Positions 23,638-33,377 of a stretch of 60,270 nt of DNA are shown piece by piece. Below the pieces are notes generated by a model. The model saw nothing but the letters and a program-made list of their open reading frames with translations, made no database searches and was not told the origin of the DNA. Source of the DNA: Verrucomicrobia bacterium UBA3761 (lineage in GTDB: Bacteria; Verrucomicrobiota; Kiritimatiellia; RFP12; UBA1067). Position 1 is the first letter of the stretch, and every line of letters starts with the position of its first letter. Location of the stretch: NCBI GenBank assembly GCA_002371135.1, contig DFGB01000027.1, positions 1-60,270 of the forward strand, written 5' to 3'. A program made the position numbers and the translations under genes.

Positions 23638-25077
23638 CTATCCCCACCGGATTCCCGCAAGCGGTTTTCCGGCAAGACCGAAACAGTCGCGGGGCGTTAC
23701 GGCGAGGCGGATTGGTCTGTCGCGAGGAAGTTCATTCGCCGAGAACAGGCATTCGCCCGGAATGTCTGCGTATTCTTCCGGATAGGCGAATCCGGCGGCG
23801 ACGAGCCGGCGCACCGCAGGCGACGCCATCCCTTCGGCATACGCCTCGACAGTGTAGTCGAAAACGCGGCTTCCATTGACGGTTCTCGCCCGCGGGAAGG
23901 TCACGTAAAGGCAGGGCTCGCCCCTGTGCGCCTCGCTTTCAAGCGCATGACCCTCCGGGCAGAACTCCGCCGAGATTTCAGCATCCGCCGCGAACTGCGG
24001 TGCCGCACCTTCGGCTTTCCGCCGCGCCGCGCGCACCGCGAAGTCGAACGGCCCGCCCACCCGCGCCGGAACAGGGACCGTCCACGCCGGACCGATCGGG
24101 CGCATGAACGCGACGGACTGCCGCCGCACGACAAGACGGTCGTCGTAGACATCGACGATCTCGCATCCGCCCCCCTTCGCATCGCCGCCCCACGACTGCG
24201 GATCGGCCATCGAGCGCATGAGTTTCGTCCGGCTGCTTGGATGCCAGTGGGCCGTCACGTTGTCGTAGTTGAAACCGCCGGCGCTCTCGTGGATGCATCC
24301 GGCTCCGATCGATGTGAACGCACCCTGCCATACAGTGCGCTCGTCCGACAGCGCGCAGTGCGAATGGCCCGAGATTGCAACGGCGTTCGGGAAACGCGAA
24401 AGCACCGCGACCGACCCGCCGTCGTCGTCGCCCAGCGAATACGTGCCGTGGCACGTTCCCTTCGGATGCGCATGCTGGCAGTAGAAGAACGGCTTCCCGC
24501 CGCGAAATTCCGTCTCGTGCTCGCGGAAGTATTCTCCGACCGGAGAATTGAGACTCGACCACTGCGCGCCGACGAACGTGTAGCCCTTCACCTCGCGCCG
24601 CCAGACGAGGGACCAGTCCTGGCCGAAGAGCCTGCGCCACGTCTTCTGCGGATTGTCCTTCCAGTTGAAGCGCTGCGCGTCCATCTGCGCCTCGCTGAAG
24701 CTCTTCCACCTGCCGCCCCACGCATCCACGTCATGGTTGCCTGTGGAAATCATGAGATCCACCCGTCTGCCGCCATCCGGGAACACCTTGCGCCAAATCG
24801 CCGCGAACGCCTCCAGCTCGCCGACAAGGCCCGAATGCGCGATGTCGCCGGGACACAGCACCGCGTCGACATTCTCGGACGCAAAGTAGCGCAGCACCTT
24901 CTCCGCCGTCGCCTCCGCATCCTTCTTGCCGCCGATATGAACGTCGCTCAAAACGCCAAACCGAAGGTTGGGTTTGGGAGGAGCGGGCTCTATCCAATCC
25001 GCAGCCGGCAAGGATTCCGGCCCTCCCATGCAGAACGCCAGCGCTCCGCCGATAAAATCTCTGCGCGTAATGTTCAT
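23638..25077 (-). CDS. Tat-exported calcineurin-like metallophosphoesterase
   Basis: Full-length (479 aa). MNITRRDFIGGALAFCMGG is a twin-arginine signal. The metallophosphoesterase motifs appear in order: FGVLSDVHIGG (DxH), LCPGDIAHSG (GD), ISTGNHDVD (GNHD), FFYCQHAHPKG (H), and ISGHSHCALS (GHxH). After about residue 320 a C-terminal beta domain follows (VYDDRLVVRRQSVAFMRPIG). These enzymes hydrolyse phosphomonoesters or diesters with two metal ions. In this setting it may strip phosphate from nucleotides or decorated glycans. It starts 6 nt before the end of the glycosidase-like gene on the same strand, so they are probably one operon. Confidence 0.85.
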   Translation of the reverse strand: MNITRRDFIGGALAFCMGGPESLPAADWIEPAPPKPNLRFGVLSDVHIGGKKDAEATAEKVLRYFASENVDAVLCPGDIAHSGLVGELEAFAAIWRKVFPDGGRRVDLMISTGNHDVDAWGGRWKSFSEAQMDAQRFNWKDNPQKTWRRLFGQDWSLVWRREVKGYTFVGAQWSSLNSPVGEYFREHETEFRGGKPFFYCQHAHPKGTCHGTYSLGDDDGGSVAVLSRFPNAVAISGHSHCALSDERTVWQGAFTSIGAGCIHESAGGFNYDNVTAHWHPSSRTKLMRSMADPQSWGGDAKGGGCEIVDVYDDRLVVRRQSVAFMRPIGPAWTVPVPARVGGPFDFAVRAARRKAEGAAPQFAADAEISAEFCPEGHALESEAHRGEPCLYVTFPRARTVNGSRVFDYTVEAYAEGMASPAVRRLVAAGFAYPEEYADIPGECLFSANELPRDRPIRLAVTPRDCFGLAGKPLAGIRWG

Positions 25078-25083
25078 TTTTCT

Positions 25084-26733
25084 TCAATCCTCCTCGTTTT
25101 CGCCGCTCAAGTATCCGCCGTTCCATGCGCCGACGGACGGGATCGCGACATATGCCTCGCCGCCGGAACGCTTCAGTTCGAGCGTCAACGGCTCGCGCCG
25201 CATTTCATGCCACACGACGCGTTTCCACGACGGCGGAACGCCGCGCAGAAGAATGCGGACGGGCCCCTGTTCTGCGATGCGGAGATTCATGAGCGCGACG
25301 CATCTCAAGCATCCGTCCTTGTCGACATGTGCCTGCATCAGCCCCATGAACGGCGATTTGACGACGGCGGGCAGCCCCCCGGCCCGGGCATCCAGCGCGT
25401 CGCGGAACTTCTGCACGTCGCGGGAGGTCATGAGATTCGCGTTCTTCGCAATCTCCTCTTTCGAAAGCGTCCCAACTCCGCGCCCGACGCCGGAGATGAC
25501 AGGAATCGCCATATTCCTCACGCCGATTTTCTTTTCAGGCGGCATGGTGAAGCCGACCGGCTCGCAACCGTCGATGGCGCGCGCATAGCCGCGGAGCGTC
25601 TCCGACGCTTCGGCAAGCGGCTTCCACATCGTCATCCCGTAGAGCGCCGCATCTTCCTTCTCGCCGTTCGAGACGAAGTAGCTCACAGAGTTATAGCCAT
25701 ACATGAGCGCGGCGAATGCCTCGGCAAGGACGCCCTGCGACGAACGCGAATAGTAGGTCCGCGGCCAGCTCTCTATCTCCGGCGTCCATACCTTGACGTA
25801 GTCCGGGTCGCCGATGCGAGCACGAAGCGCCACGGCGTTGATGCTCTTCAAAACAACGATGTTCGGGTTGTCGTCGTAATAGAAACTCCCGCCGGGACGG
25901 CATCCGACCGGGCGGCCCGTCACGGAATGGAGAGTCTTCAAAACTTCTGCGGCCTGATCGTCCATCTCGACGCCGGAAGCGCACTGGAGCGCCATCATCG
26001 TATCCGGCGAAATCGAATGGAACGTTTCTGCGACGGCTCTTGCGACAAGCGACAGACTCTCTATGGAAAACCGCCGCCAGCGCGCATGGACCGCGTCGTC
26101 TTTCACGACGGCCGCCGCGAGCGCCTCGCGCGTCCACGCTCCGCCGGTCTCGGCGTTGAACGCGGCGATGCACGTATCGCAGAAGCAGCCCGAGCGCCGT
26201 CCCTGGCTCTCGGCCGGACGGTGGTAGGCGATGCGAAGGTCGTCGTCCAGCCATAACGCGTGGAAACCGAGCCGCGCGTATATCGCCGATACGTCGCGGA
26301 GGTAATCGAGGAATGCACTCTGACGCGGACAGTTGCAGAATTTATCCTCGACGCCCTTCCAATCCGTCCAGCCGGTCCACGTCTTCATCGTGAACATCTC
26401 CGGCGAGCCGGATTCGTCGCCATGTCCAATCGTTGCCTGGAATTGGAGAGACGGGACGATTCCCGCCCCACGCGCGTCCTTCACCGCTTCTGCAAGGACG
26501 GCGGCGCGGGCGCGGTGCCATTCAAGCGACGGCACGCCCGTGCCGGTCGAAAACCATATCTCGTCGCAGCAACCGGGATTCTCGGCAATCGCCTTGAAAT
26601 TGGCCTTCCATATTTCCTTAGTATCGGTGTCGTTCGCCCTGAGCCGCATCGACATCACCGGCCGCGCTGCGCACGGGAGGATCGCGCTTGTCACGATCGC
26701 AAACGAAGCAACCGTCAAACAGATTTTTTTCAT
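25084..26733 (-). CDS. Secreted TIM-barrel glycoside-hydrolase-like protein
   Basis: I use ATG 26733 (MKKICLTVASFAIVTSAILP, a Sec signal peptide); a longer frame starts at 26766. The 549-aa product has the feel of GH42-like or beta-galactosidase-trimerisation families. It has FHALWLDDDLRIAYH with an acidic cluster, then GCFCDTCIAAFNAETGG, a CxxC segment typical of that group, RWRRFSIESLSLVARAVAET and YVKVWTPEIESWPRTYY. The catalytic residues cannot be assigned by eye. It shares a strand with, and probably an operon with, the phosphoesterase. A dispersed repeat lies directly upstream. Confidence 0.6.
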   Translation of the reverse strand: MKKICLTVASFAIVTSAILPCAARPVMSMRLRANDTDTKEIWKANFKAIAENPGCCDEIWFSTGTGVPSLEWHRARAAVLAEAVKDARGAGIVPSLQFQATIGHGDESGSPEMFTMKTWTGWTDWKGVEDKFCNCPRQSAFLDYLRDVSAIYARLGFHALWLDDDLRIAYHRPAESQGRRSGCFCDTCIAAFNAETGGAWTREALAAAVVKDDAVHARWRRFSIESLSLVARAVAETFHSISPDTMMALQCASGVEMDDQAAEVLKTLHSVTGRPVGCRPGGSFYYDDNPNIVVLKSINAVALRARIGDPDYVKVWTPEIESWPRTYYSRSSQGVLAEAFAALMYGYNSVSYFVSNGEKEDAALYGMTMWKPLAEASETLRGYARAIDGCEPVGFTMPPEKKIGVRNMAIPVISGVGRGVGTLSKEEIAKNANLMTSRDVQKFRDALDARAGGLPAVVKSPFMGLMQAHVDKDGCLRCVALMNLRIAEQGPVRILLRGVPPSWKRVVWHEMRREPLTLELKRSGGEAYVAIPSVGAWNGGYLSGENEED

Positions 26734-26756
26734 GCGAAAACTTTTCAGCGAATCAA

Positions 26757-26808
26757 TAGCATACAATAGATTTTTATCGCAGAGACTTGAGAGTCGCAGA
26801 GATTATGG
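26757..26808. repeat. Dispersed hairpin repeat, copy B
   Basis: AGCATACAATAGATTTTTAT, then CGCAGAGACTTGAGAGTCGC and AGAGATTATGG on the + strand. It is opposite in orientation to the copy at 26905-26960, so the two form a widely spaced inverted pair upstream of the glycosidase-like gene. The 95 bases between them hold nothing else recognisable. Confidence 0.8.
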
Positions 26809-26904
26809 ATTTTGTTGGTGTTATTTCATATGCACAGCGCATAGTTCTTTCATTTTGGCTAAAGAGTGTGTTGATTTGACGTCTCATGAAAAATGCGAAA
26901 AACC

Positions 26905-26960
26905 CTTGGAAACTCTACGTCTCTCAAGTCTCTGCGATAAAAACCTATTGCATGGTAGTG
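26905..26960. repeat. Dispersed hairpin repeat, copy C
   Basis: Minus-strand reading: CACTACCATGCAATAGG, TTTTTATCGCAGAGAC, TTGAGAGACGTAGAGTTTCC. Its first base follows the last base of the TGA stop of the discoidin-domain gene. It differs from copy A by one base over about 55. Confidence 0.85.
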
Positions 26961-29900
26961 TCAGCGAATGATGATCAGCATTCCGGGAGGAGTGCCGTAG
27001 CGAAAGAGCCACTTGTCGTTCCATGCGCCAATCAGGTCTTTGCCGTAGCGCTCGAACATGGCGGCGTAGTTCGGCTTGGAATCGACATCGGCGATGTCGT
27101 CAATCGCGGTGAAGCGCGAATCGACCCGCCACTCCCCGGTGTCTTTGCGCAGACAACCGACGGCAATGCTCCAATCCTCTGCCCAACCGGTCCCAACCGT
27201 CGCCGGCGGCACGCCGTCGAAGAAGACTTCCGGCGCACTGCCTGAGAAGATGTGGTGCGGCAGCGCCGTCGCGCCGGAAATTTTCACGCTCGCAAGTGCG
27301 GGGCAGTCGTTGAATGCGCCCGCCGCCGTGTCACTGTTAAGAATGTTCCAATTCTCAAGATTTCCTTCCAACGTCGCCGAAACGAGGTTCGGGCAGCCGC
27401 CGAACGCGGCGCCTTCGACGTCCAGAATATCGACGGAAACGACAACAGAGGTGATCTTGCCGCGCCCGTCGTGCCAGTTGTCGTAATAATCCTGCGCCTT
27501 GTGCATGGCCGAAGCATTGACACCGCGCAACGGATAGAGCCGCTTGTCTTCCGTCTCCAGGTCGGAATAAAGCGTCGTCAGATCAAGCCGCCCGGAGCCT
27601 TCCACATAGGCGTCCATGCAGAAGTATTGTTCGGCACTGACATTGTTGGCCGGACGCGACGCAACGACAAAGAGCCAGTTGCCGTCCGTAACTGCGGCAA
27701 GGTCGTTGTAAGCGGGGTAGTCCGCTGTCAAGCCGCCCGGTGCGAGATAAGTCCACGGGCGCGTGAAGGAGGCGTTGACCTCCGTCGGCGCGGCAGGCAT
27801 CGTGAAGTTGACAGTCGCGCCGTTCGCAGTCGCGCCGTCCGGCAGAACGTCCCACTCTTTGAACGTCGTGACAGTCGGAGAAGTCGCCCCCGCCGCCGTG
27901 ACGGTGAGTGCCGTCCCGGCAGCATAGTAGCCGTCGGCGGAGGCGGGCGAGACGGTCACCGTCTCGTTGCCTTCGTCGGCATGGGCGTCGAGTCTGTAGG
28001 CGATCGGCGACCACTGCCATGTGAGGCGTGTCGGTGTTCCGTCGTAGGCAATCGTGGCGGAGGTTCCGTTGTGGCTCGTCGCCGCGCCCCACGTGATGCC
28101 GCCGTCGACGGAAGTTTCAAGAGTATATCCCGTAGCCTCGTATTTGACGCCGTTCGCATAGGACGGCGTTTTCGCCGTGATGGTCAGCGTATCGCCGGCG
28201 ATCACGCCATTGACGCGCCCGTAGCCATGCGACGAGTCCCCCACATCGTCGCCGAGCGAACCGCGCACGACGACCGTATCGAGCGGCACTTCCGCTACGA
28301 AATACTCCAGCTCCTGAAGTCCGACCCTGTAATCCCCGCCATAATTCGACGACAGCGGATGGAACTTGATGAAGCGAAACGGCTTGTCGTTATCCGGCAA
28401 CAGGACGTCGAGCGACCATATGTTATCACTCCATACGACAGGTTCGCTTTGGCGATGTATCTCCGCCCAGTCTCCATTCAAGCCGGTGTTGGATCCGTAG
28501 AAGACCCATGTTTTCGGCGCGCGCGACACGCCGTCCTTGGTGTTGTAGTTGTTCCTGTTGCGCCACAGGCGGATCTTCTTCACCGCGAGGCCTTTCTTGC
28601 CGGAAGGCAGCGCAAGTGCTGGAATCTCGAACGTCGCGCTGGCAGATGCACAATCCTTTTCGCCAGCGAGCCATCGTTCCGGCATGTTCCCTGCAGGCGA
28701 ACCCGTGACGATATCGCCGTCGAACAACTTTTCAGGCTTGTAGCTGTTGTGATAGCCCGTGCCCGAAACGCACTCCGCAACTGTCACGCCCTTTGCCGCC
28801 AGATATGTCCGCAGATTGGCGGCTTGGGATTCCTCGACAAAGTATTCCAGTTCCATCGCGCCAAGCTTCCAACCTAGATTATTGCCTGCATTGTAGGTTT
28901 CTATGAAGGATTTGGCGGGTTGAAATTTGAATTTGCGGTAGGGCGTGCGTCCAGAGTCCGGGACTTCAAACTCTAGATACGACTTTGCGCCTGCCACGCC
29001 GGGCTCGTACCACTCGGCCGGTTCCGACGTGCGATCGTCGATAACGTCCCAATCCTCTTTTTCGTCGTTCCAGCCCAATATTTTCCACGTCGCCGGTGCG
29101 CGCCTGAAATAATGCTCGTCGCTTAGTTCGGAATAACGGTATATGCGATAGCGCCTGAGGACAAGACCGTCGGCATCGTTTCCGAAAAGCGTGTCTGGCG
29201 CGGCAATCACGACATTCGCGCTATCGCTCGCTTTTTCTTGCGCGAGCCAGCGGTTGTTTTTGGCATCTGTTGCGTTCGAGACGCTGTTTGTGCCATCGAA
29301 GAGGATTGTCGGACCGTAGCTTGAGTTATGGCCTTCGCCCGAAACGCAGTCGGCGACGACCGCGCCTTTTTCCGTCAGCCAGTCACGCAGATTCACGCCG
29401 GGTTTCTGCGGCACCTCCTCCACGAAATACTCTATTTCCTGAAGAGCGGTTTTCGGTGTGTAGGCATAGTTGGAAGTCTTCGGCTCGAACTTGATATAGC
29501 GGAACGGCTCGGTATTTTCCGCGAGCGCGACTTCGTTGTAAGTTTTGTTTTGCCATGTCACGGCCGTACTCTGGTTGTGCAGCACCGTCCAGCCGACGCC
29601 ATCGTTCGACCCGGACACGATCCATGTGAGCGGTGCTCTTTGGAGTCCTGTATTGGAGCCGCTGTTCATGCTGCGCCACAGGCGAAATCTCTTCAGCACG
29701 AGTTCCTTCTTCGCGGCGGATATCGCCGATTTAGGAATCTCGATCGTCACATATACGCCGGAAAGATTCGGATCGCCTGCGATCCAGCGATAAGATGAGT
29801 TGTAAACGCCACCCATGCCAACACCGTCGAAAAGCTTCTGCGGTACGTAGTCGGAGATGTGGCCTTTACCTGAAACGCAATTGGCTACTGTCACGCCTTT

Positions 29901-29993
29901 TGCGGTCAGCCAATCGCGGAGATTGATCTCTGTCGCGTTGAGTGTGGCGGCGAAACCGATCGCCGCGCCTATTGCTGTGAGCAGTTTTTTCAT
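26961..29993 (-). CDS. Secreted protein with three discoidin (F5/8 C)-like domains
   Basis: Full length 1010 aa, good ribosome site (GGAGGCAGG) before ATG 29993, Sec signal MKKLLTAIGAAIGFAATLNA. Three tandem domains of about 175-190 residues begin NLRDWLTAKGVTVANCVSG (near 24), NLRDWLTEKGAVVADCVSG (near 200) and NLRTYLAAKGVTVAECVSG (near 394). Each ends ELEYFVEE or similar, as in F5/8 C galactose-binding-like modules. After residue 580 come beta-rich repeats (LTVTAAGATSPTVTTFKEWD, InlB-B-like) and a C-terminal BspA/LRR-like region (GCPNLVSATLEGNLENWNI). It probably binds glycans at the cell surface or on mucin or plant fibre. No catalytic domain was seen. Confidence 0.75.
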   Translation of the reverse strand: MKKLLTAIGAAIGFAATLNATEINLRDWLTAKGVTVANCVSGKGHISDYVPQKLFDGVGMGGVYNSSYRWIAGDPNLSGVYVTIEIPKSAISAAKKELVLKRFRLWRSMNSGSNTGLQRAPLTWIVSGSNDGVGWTVLHNQSTAVTWQNKTYNEVALAENTEPFRYIKFEPKTSNYAYTPKTALQEIEYFVEEVPQKPGVNLRDWLTEKGAVVADCVSGEGHNSSYGPTILFDGTNSVSNATDAKNNRWLAQEKASDSANVVIAAPDTLFGNDADGLVLRRYRIYRYSELSDEHYFRRAPATWKILGWNDEKEDWDVIDDRTSEPAEWYEPGVAGAKSYLEFEVPDSGRTPYRKFKFQPAKSFIETYNAGNNLGWKLGAMELEYFVEESQAANLRTYLAAKGVTVAECVSGTGYHNSYKPEKLFDGDIVTGSPAGNMPERWLAGEKDCASASATFEIPALALPSGKKGLAVKKIRLWRNRNNYNTKDGVSRAPKTWVFYGSNTGLNGDWAEIHRQSEPVVWSDNIWSLDVLLPDNDKPFRFIKFHPLSSNYGGDYRVGLQELEYFVAEVPLDTVVVRGSLGDDVGDSSHGYGRVNGVIAGDTLTITAKTPSYANGVKYEATGYTLETSVDGGITWGAATSHNGTSATIAYDGTPTRLTWQWSPIAYRLDAHADEGNETVTVSPASADGYYAAGTALTVTAAGATSPTVTTFKEWDVLPDGATANGATVNFTMPAAPTEVNASFTRPWTYLAPGGLTADYPAYNDLAAVTDGNWLFVVASRPANNVSAEQYFCMDAYVEGSGRLDLTTLYSDLETEDKRLYPLRGVNASAMHKAQDYYDNWHDGRGKITSVVVSVDILDVEGAAFGGCPNLVSATLEGNLENWNILNSDTAAGAFNDCPALASVKISGATALPHHIFSGSAPEVFFDGVPPATVGTGWAEDWSIAVGCLRKDTGEWRVDSRFTAIDDIADVDSKPNYAAMFERYGKDLIGAWNDKWLFRYGTPPGMLIIIR

Positions 29994-30025
29994 TTGCCTG
30001 CCTCCTGTAATTCGAGTTGATCAAA

Positions 30026-31609
30026 TCAGTGAAGTTCGACGAGTTTCTCGCGCGGCTTGCCGTCCGCTCCCTTCCACGTCAGGCGGTAGCGGCCCTTGAA
30101 ACCGCGGAACGCCACCTTGCCGCCCGTCGCCTTGACGTCGAGCGTCGTCTTCCATTCGTGGTTGATGAGTTGGTCGAGGGCGCGGTATGCCGGCTTCTTC
30201 TCCATGTCGCGCGTGAAGAGCCCCGAGACGAGCGGCTCGCCGGCGACGCCTGCGCCGTCCACGGTGTTCCACCATGTAATACCCATCGTCGCAGGATGCG
30301 AGAACCATGCGCGGTAGATATTGCGAACAAGGATCGCCTGCATCTCGCGGCTCCTCTGGTCCTCTCCAGGCGCGGCGATCGTGACCTCGGAGACATGGAT
30401 CGGGCGGCCGCTCTTCGCCATCATGTCGAGGTGGTTGCGAATCGTCTTCGGCGTGCCGACCCAGCTTACGTTCGCCGCGCCTTTCACGAGCCGCATGCAG
30501 TCGTTGGTGTCGAAGATGTGCATCTGGCAGCCTACGATGTCGATGCGCGCGCCTTCCTCCGTCAGCTGCTTCGTCTGCTCGAGGAACGCTTCGTCGATCT
30601 TGTAATCGTTGATGGCGAGCCGCGCTGATGCAGGGAAAGCCTCTTTCGCGTCGAGAAGCGCGTTCAGCGGATAGTCGCCTGGCATAAGCCCATATACGCT
30701 GAACCAGACGGGCAGGTTCGTGCGCGCCTTGCGGTAGCGGACCCAGTCTTTCGCGCTCTCGTTCACCACGTCCCAGCTGTCCGCGACGCCGCCGAAAGCG
30801 CCCGCCACGTCGAATACGCGCTTGCGGAAGAGGCGGCGCATGTTGGCAGTGAAAACGGGGAGGCGAGCGGCGAGCGTCTTTTCGTCGAGGCTCTTGTACG
30901 CGCCGCACCACGCCTTCGCCCACTTGCCCATGTAGCCCATGTGCCAGTTCTGTCCGCTCGGCTCCCAGCCGAAGTGCGCCGAATGGCGCGGTATGCCGAG
31001 GCCGTCGATGACGCGCTTCTCGCTTTCCGGACAATACCAGTCGTATATCCAATACGGCTTGGCGTTGCCCCATATGAGGATGTGCCCGTGGACGGCGACG
31101 TCCTTCGCCTTGAGAAAGTCGATCACCGGGCCGGGCGCTGGACGCCGCCAGTATCTCTCCCGCATGGCCTCTTCGCGTGTAAGCGAGTTCCAGTAGCGCT
31201 CGGTGTCGGAGTAGTCGCCGGCGAAGCGGAACGCGCCAGGCGTCGGCTCGTGGTCTATCCAGTAGAACGACACCGTCGCCTGGTTGAAGAGGCCGCCCGC
31301 GCCGTAGCTCGCCTTGTAAGCGTCGTTGCACGCCTTCGAGCCAAGCTGGTTGAAGTTGAAGATGTGCGCGCCGAAGCGGAAGTCGTGCGTCAGCTGCTCC
31401 ACGCGCACCGCGGCGCCGTCTGGCGCATCGACCTCGAACGTTCCGTCCGCCTTGCGGTTCTTCTCGATATCGGCGTCGATCCGCGCCTGCTCCGCGTCGT
31501 TCCATATCTTCCAGTAGGCGTCGCTCATAAGCGAACGATCGATATCGGCGGCGGCGGACTCCAGCCCGCAGCACGCGACAAGCGCGGCGAAAACAACAGA
31601 CACTTTCAT
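30026..31609 (-). CDS. GH10 endo-1,4-beta-xylanase, secreted
   Basis: The start is ATG 31609, overlapping the SDR stop by 4 nt (ATGA). The 527-aa protein has signal peptide MKVSVVFAALVACCGLESAA. The GH10 barrel is clear: FRFGAHIFNFNQLGS, VAVHGHILIWGNAKP (WGN-like), the acid/base motif SWDVVNESAKDW with Glu about 284, LAINDYKID, and the nucleophile in PIHVSEVTIA with Glu about 408, then ITWWNTVDGAG. It cleaves xylan internally to xylo-oligosaccharides. The insert before the first core motif is longer than in minimal GH10 enzymes. As the last gene of a four-gene operon with a transporter, it would feed that transporter's substrate. Confidence 0.92.
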   Translation of the reverse strand: MKVSVVFAALVACCGLESAAADIDRSLMSDAYWKIWNDAEQARIDADIEKNRKADGTFEVDAPDGAAVRVEQLTHDFRFGAHIFNFNQLGSKACNDAYKASYGAGGLFNQATVSFYWIDHEPTPGAFRFAGDYSDTERYWNSLTREEAMRERYWRRPAPGPVIDFLKAKDVAVHGHILIWGNAKPYWIYDWYCPESEKRVIDGLGIPRHSAHFGWEPSGQNWHMGYMGKWAKAWCGAYKSLDEKTLAARLPVFTANMRRLFRKRVFDVAGAFGGVADSWDVVNESAKDWVRYRKARTNLPVWFSVYGLMPGDYPLNALLDAKEAFPASARLAINDYKIDEAFLEQTKQLTEEGARIDIVGCQMHIFDTNDCMRLVKGAANVSWVGTPKTIRNHLDMMAKSGRPIHVSEVTIAAPGEDQRSREMQAILVRNIYRAWFSHPATMGITWWNTVDGAGVAGEPLVSGLFTRDMEKKPAYRALDQLINHEWKTTLDVKATGGKVAFRGFKGRYRLTWKGADGKPREKLVELH

Positions 31610-32367
31610 TTCGCCACCTCCTTCGGCGCGACGAACGGCCTGTACATGCATAGGCGGCCGCCGTCCACGACGTGGTTTGAGCCGGTTATGAACGAGGCGT
31701 TCTCGCTGCACATGAAGAGAATCACATCGACGAGTTCGTGCGTCTCGGCGGCTCGTCCAAGCGCCGTGGGCATGCCGCTCATCGCGGCACGGGTAAGGAC
31801 CGGACCTGGCGTCACGCAAAGGGCGCGAACGTTGTGAGGACCGCCGGCGAGGGCAAGCCCTTTCACGAAATTGAACAGCCCGCTTTTAGCCGTGCCGTAC
31901 ATCGTTCCTACGCCGTCGCCCTCAAAACCTGTCACGGAACCGAGACAGCAGATAACACCACCCTTTTTCGCCACCATCTGCGGCATCAGCGCGCGGGCGA
32001 AATAGACGGCGCCCTTCAAGTTCACGTCGAGCCCCCAGTCTATGACTTCCACCGGCTGTTCGTAGAATGGAACGTTCGACTTGCAGCATCTCGCCTCGTT
32101 GCCGCCTGCGCAGGTGACGAGAATGTCGCATCCGCCGAGCGACGCGGCTATCTTTGCGGCGGCTTCTGCGTGTGCGAACTCGCGCACGTCGCCCACGCAG
32201 GCGATACTTTTCAACTTTTCAACCTCGCGTCGAAGCTGTGCTTCGGCGCAATCGCACATCACGACCTTCGCGCCGAGACGCGCGAACTCCTGCGCCGTCA
32301 TCAGCCCCATGCCCGATGCCGCGCCGGTGACGACCGCCACCTTGCCGGTAAAATCAATATCCTTCAC
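31606..32367 (-). CDS. Short-chain dehydrogenase/reductase (SDR)
   Basis: A classical SDR of 253 aa. The start is GTG 32367, because AGGAGG is 8 nt upstream; the in-frame GTG at 32376 overlaps that site. Motifs: cofactor loop VVTGAASGMG (TGxxxGxG), DILVTCAGGNEARC (NAG-like, altered to CAG), the catalytic Ser in CLGSVTG and YGTAKSG (YxxxK). The C-terminal FITGSNHVVDGGR is typical. It probably oxidises or reduces a sugar or sugar acid made from xylan. It overlaps both neighbours by 4 nt. A short GTTGAAAAG duplication lies within the gene near 32215. Confidence 0.85.
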   Translation of the reverse strand: MKDIDFTGKVAVVTGAASGMGLMTAQEFARLGAKVVMCDCAEAQLRREVEKLKSIACVGDVREFAHAEAAAKIAASLGGCDILVTCAGGNEARCCKSNVPFYEQPVEVIDWGLDVNLKGAVYFARALMPQMVAKKGGVICCLGSVTGFEGDGVGTMYGTAKSGLFNFVKGLALAGGPHNVRALCVTPGPVLTRAAMSGMPTALGRAAETHELVDVILFMCSENASFITGSNHVVDGGRLCMYRPFVAPKEVAK

Positions 32368-33377
32368 TCGCCGCACCTCCTCATCACTTCCGCCTTTACG
32401 CCGTCATCGACTTCAAGGACTTCGAGTTTCCACTTGTACGGATCTTTCGCCTTGTCCGCGCAGACGCGCGAGACCGTCGTCTTGAAAAGCCCCTTCTCTT
32501 TGAAAAACACGAGCTGGTATCCGCGAAGGTCGCCGGGCACCGTCTGCATCAGGTTGATTGCAAGAAGATATTTTGCATACGCCGCATCGAGTTTTCCCGT
32601 TTCGTCCTTCGATTCCATGAGCCGCCAGATTTCCGCAAGCATCGGCGCAAGCGCGGCGCGTTCGGATATGACGCCCTCCGAGCCGAGACGTCGCGACTGG
32701 TAGAGCCATTGCCATCCACCCCACGCGCTGAATATTGTCTTGAGCGGAGGCCGCGCCGCAAGTTCCGCCGCCATGCGACGGTTCGCCTCGAATCCGTCGC
32801 GCACCTCCTCCTTGACCCAGCCGTATATCGCGGGATGCCGCGTCGCCAGATTCACAAGCAGTTCAACGGATGGCGCGGGGCATTTGTCGCCGTTGTATGT
32901 CTGGATTATGACGGGACGTTTCGCAACGGCGGCAAGCGCCTCGTAGTAGCGTTCCAAATCTTCTTGCGTCCGGCAGTCGTCGGCGGGGCGAGAAATGAAG
33001 ATGATGCGAGAGTCGCAACGCGCCGCAAGTTCCTCGCCATGGCGTGCGAGCGCAAGCATCTCAGCCGTGTCGCGCCCCTCGACGCCAAGGCAGAGGCGCG
33101 CGTTGAACGCCGCCGAGCGTTCGGCGAGGGCCGTCATGCCGCGCTTCTTCTCTTCGACAGTCAAAAGGTCGATGGAATCGTCGGACTGCGGCCAGATGAT
33201 GCCGTCCACGCCGGCCGCGTCCGCCCATTCGGCTTCCTTTACGAGAGATTCATAATCCACCGCGCCGTCCGCGAGATAAGGCGTCGTGAGAATCGGGTAG
33301 GCGCCACGCACGCACTCCGCCGCAAGCGCGGCGGAGCACGAAAACGCTACGGCGGCCAATGTGGCTACGATTCTCAT
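32364..33377 (-). CDS. DHDPS/N-acetylneuraminate-lyase family protein with signal peptide
   Basis: The 337-aa product starts with a Sec signal (MRIVATLAAVAFSCSAALAA). It then follows the dihydrodipicolinate-synthase TIM barrel: GAYPILTTPYLADGAVDYES, GVDGIIWPQSDDSIDLL, the catalytic Tyr in VIIQTYNGDK, and the Schiff-base Lys in YGWVKEEVRDG. Family members cleave or form 2-keto-3-deoxy sugar acids, sialic acid or similar. They are normally cytoplasmic, so export is odd here. The transporter and SDR neighbours suggest a role in sugar-acid catabolism. ATGA and GTGA overlaps show translational coupling with both. Confidence 0.8.
   Translation of the reverse strand: MRIVATLAAVAFSCSAALAAECVRGAYPILTTPYLADGAVDYESLVKEAEWADAAGVDGIIWPQSDDSIDLLTVEEKKRGMTALAERSAAFNARLCLGVEGRDTAEMLALARHGEELAARCDSRIIFISRPADDCRTQEDLERYYEALAAVAKRPVIIQTYNGDKCPAPSVELLVNLATRHPAIYGWVKEEVRDGFEANRRMAAELAARPPLKTIFSAWGGWQWLYQSRRLGSEGVISERAALAPMLAEIWRLMESKDETGKLDAAYAKYLLAINLMQTVPGDLRGYQLVFFKEKGLFKTTVSRVCADKAKDPYKWKLEVLEVDDGVKAEVMRRCGE

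Noticed and set aside
23551..26256. 901-aa plus-strand frame
   Set aside because: It is the complement of the phosphoesterase and glycosidase-like genes, both of which show clear motifs; the plus frame is Arg-rich shadow sequence.
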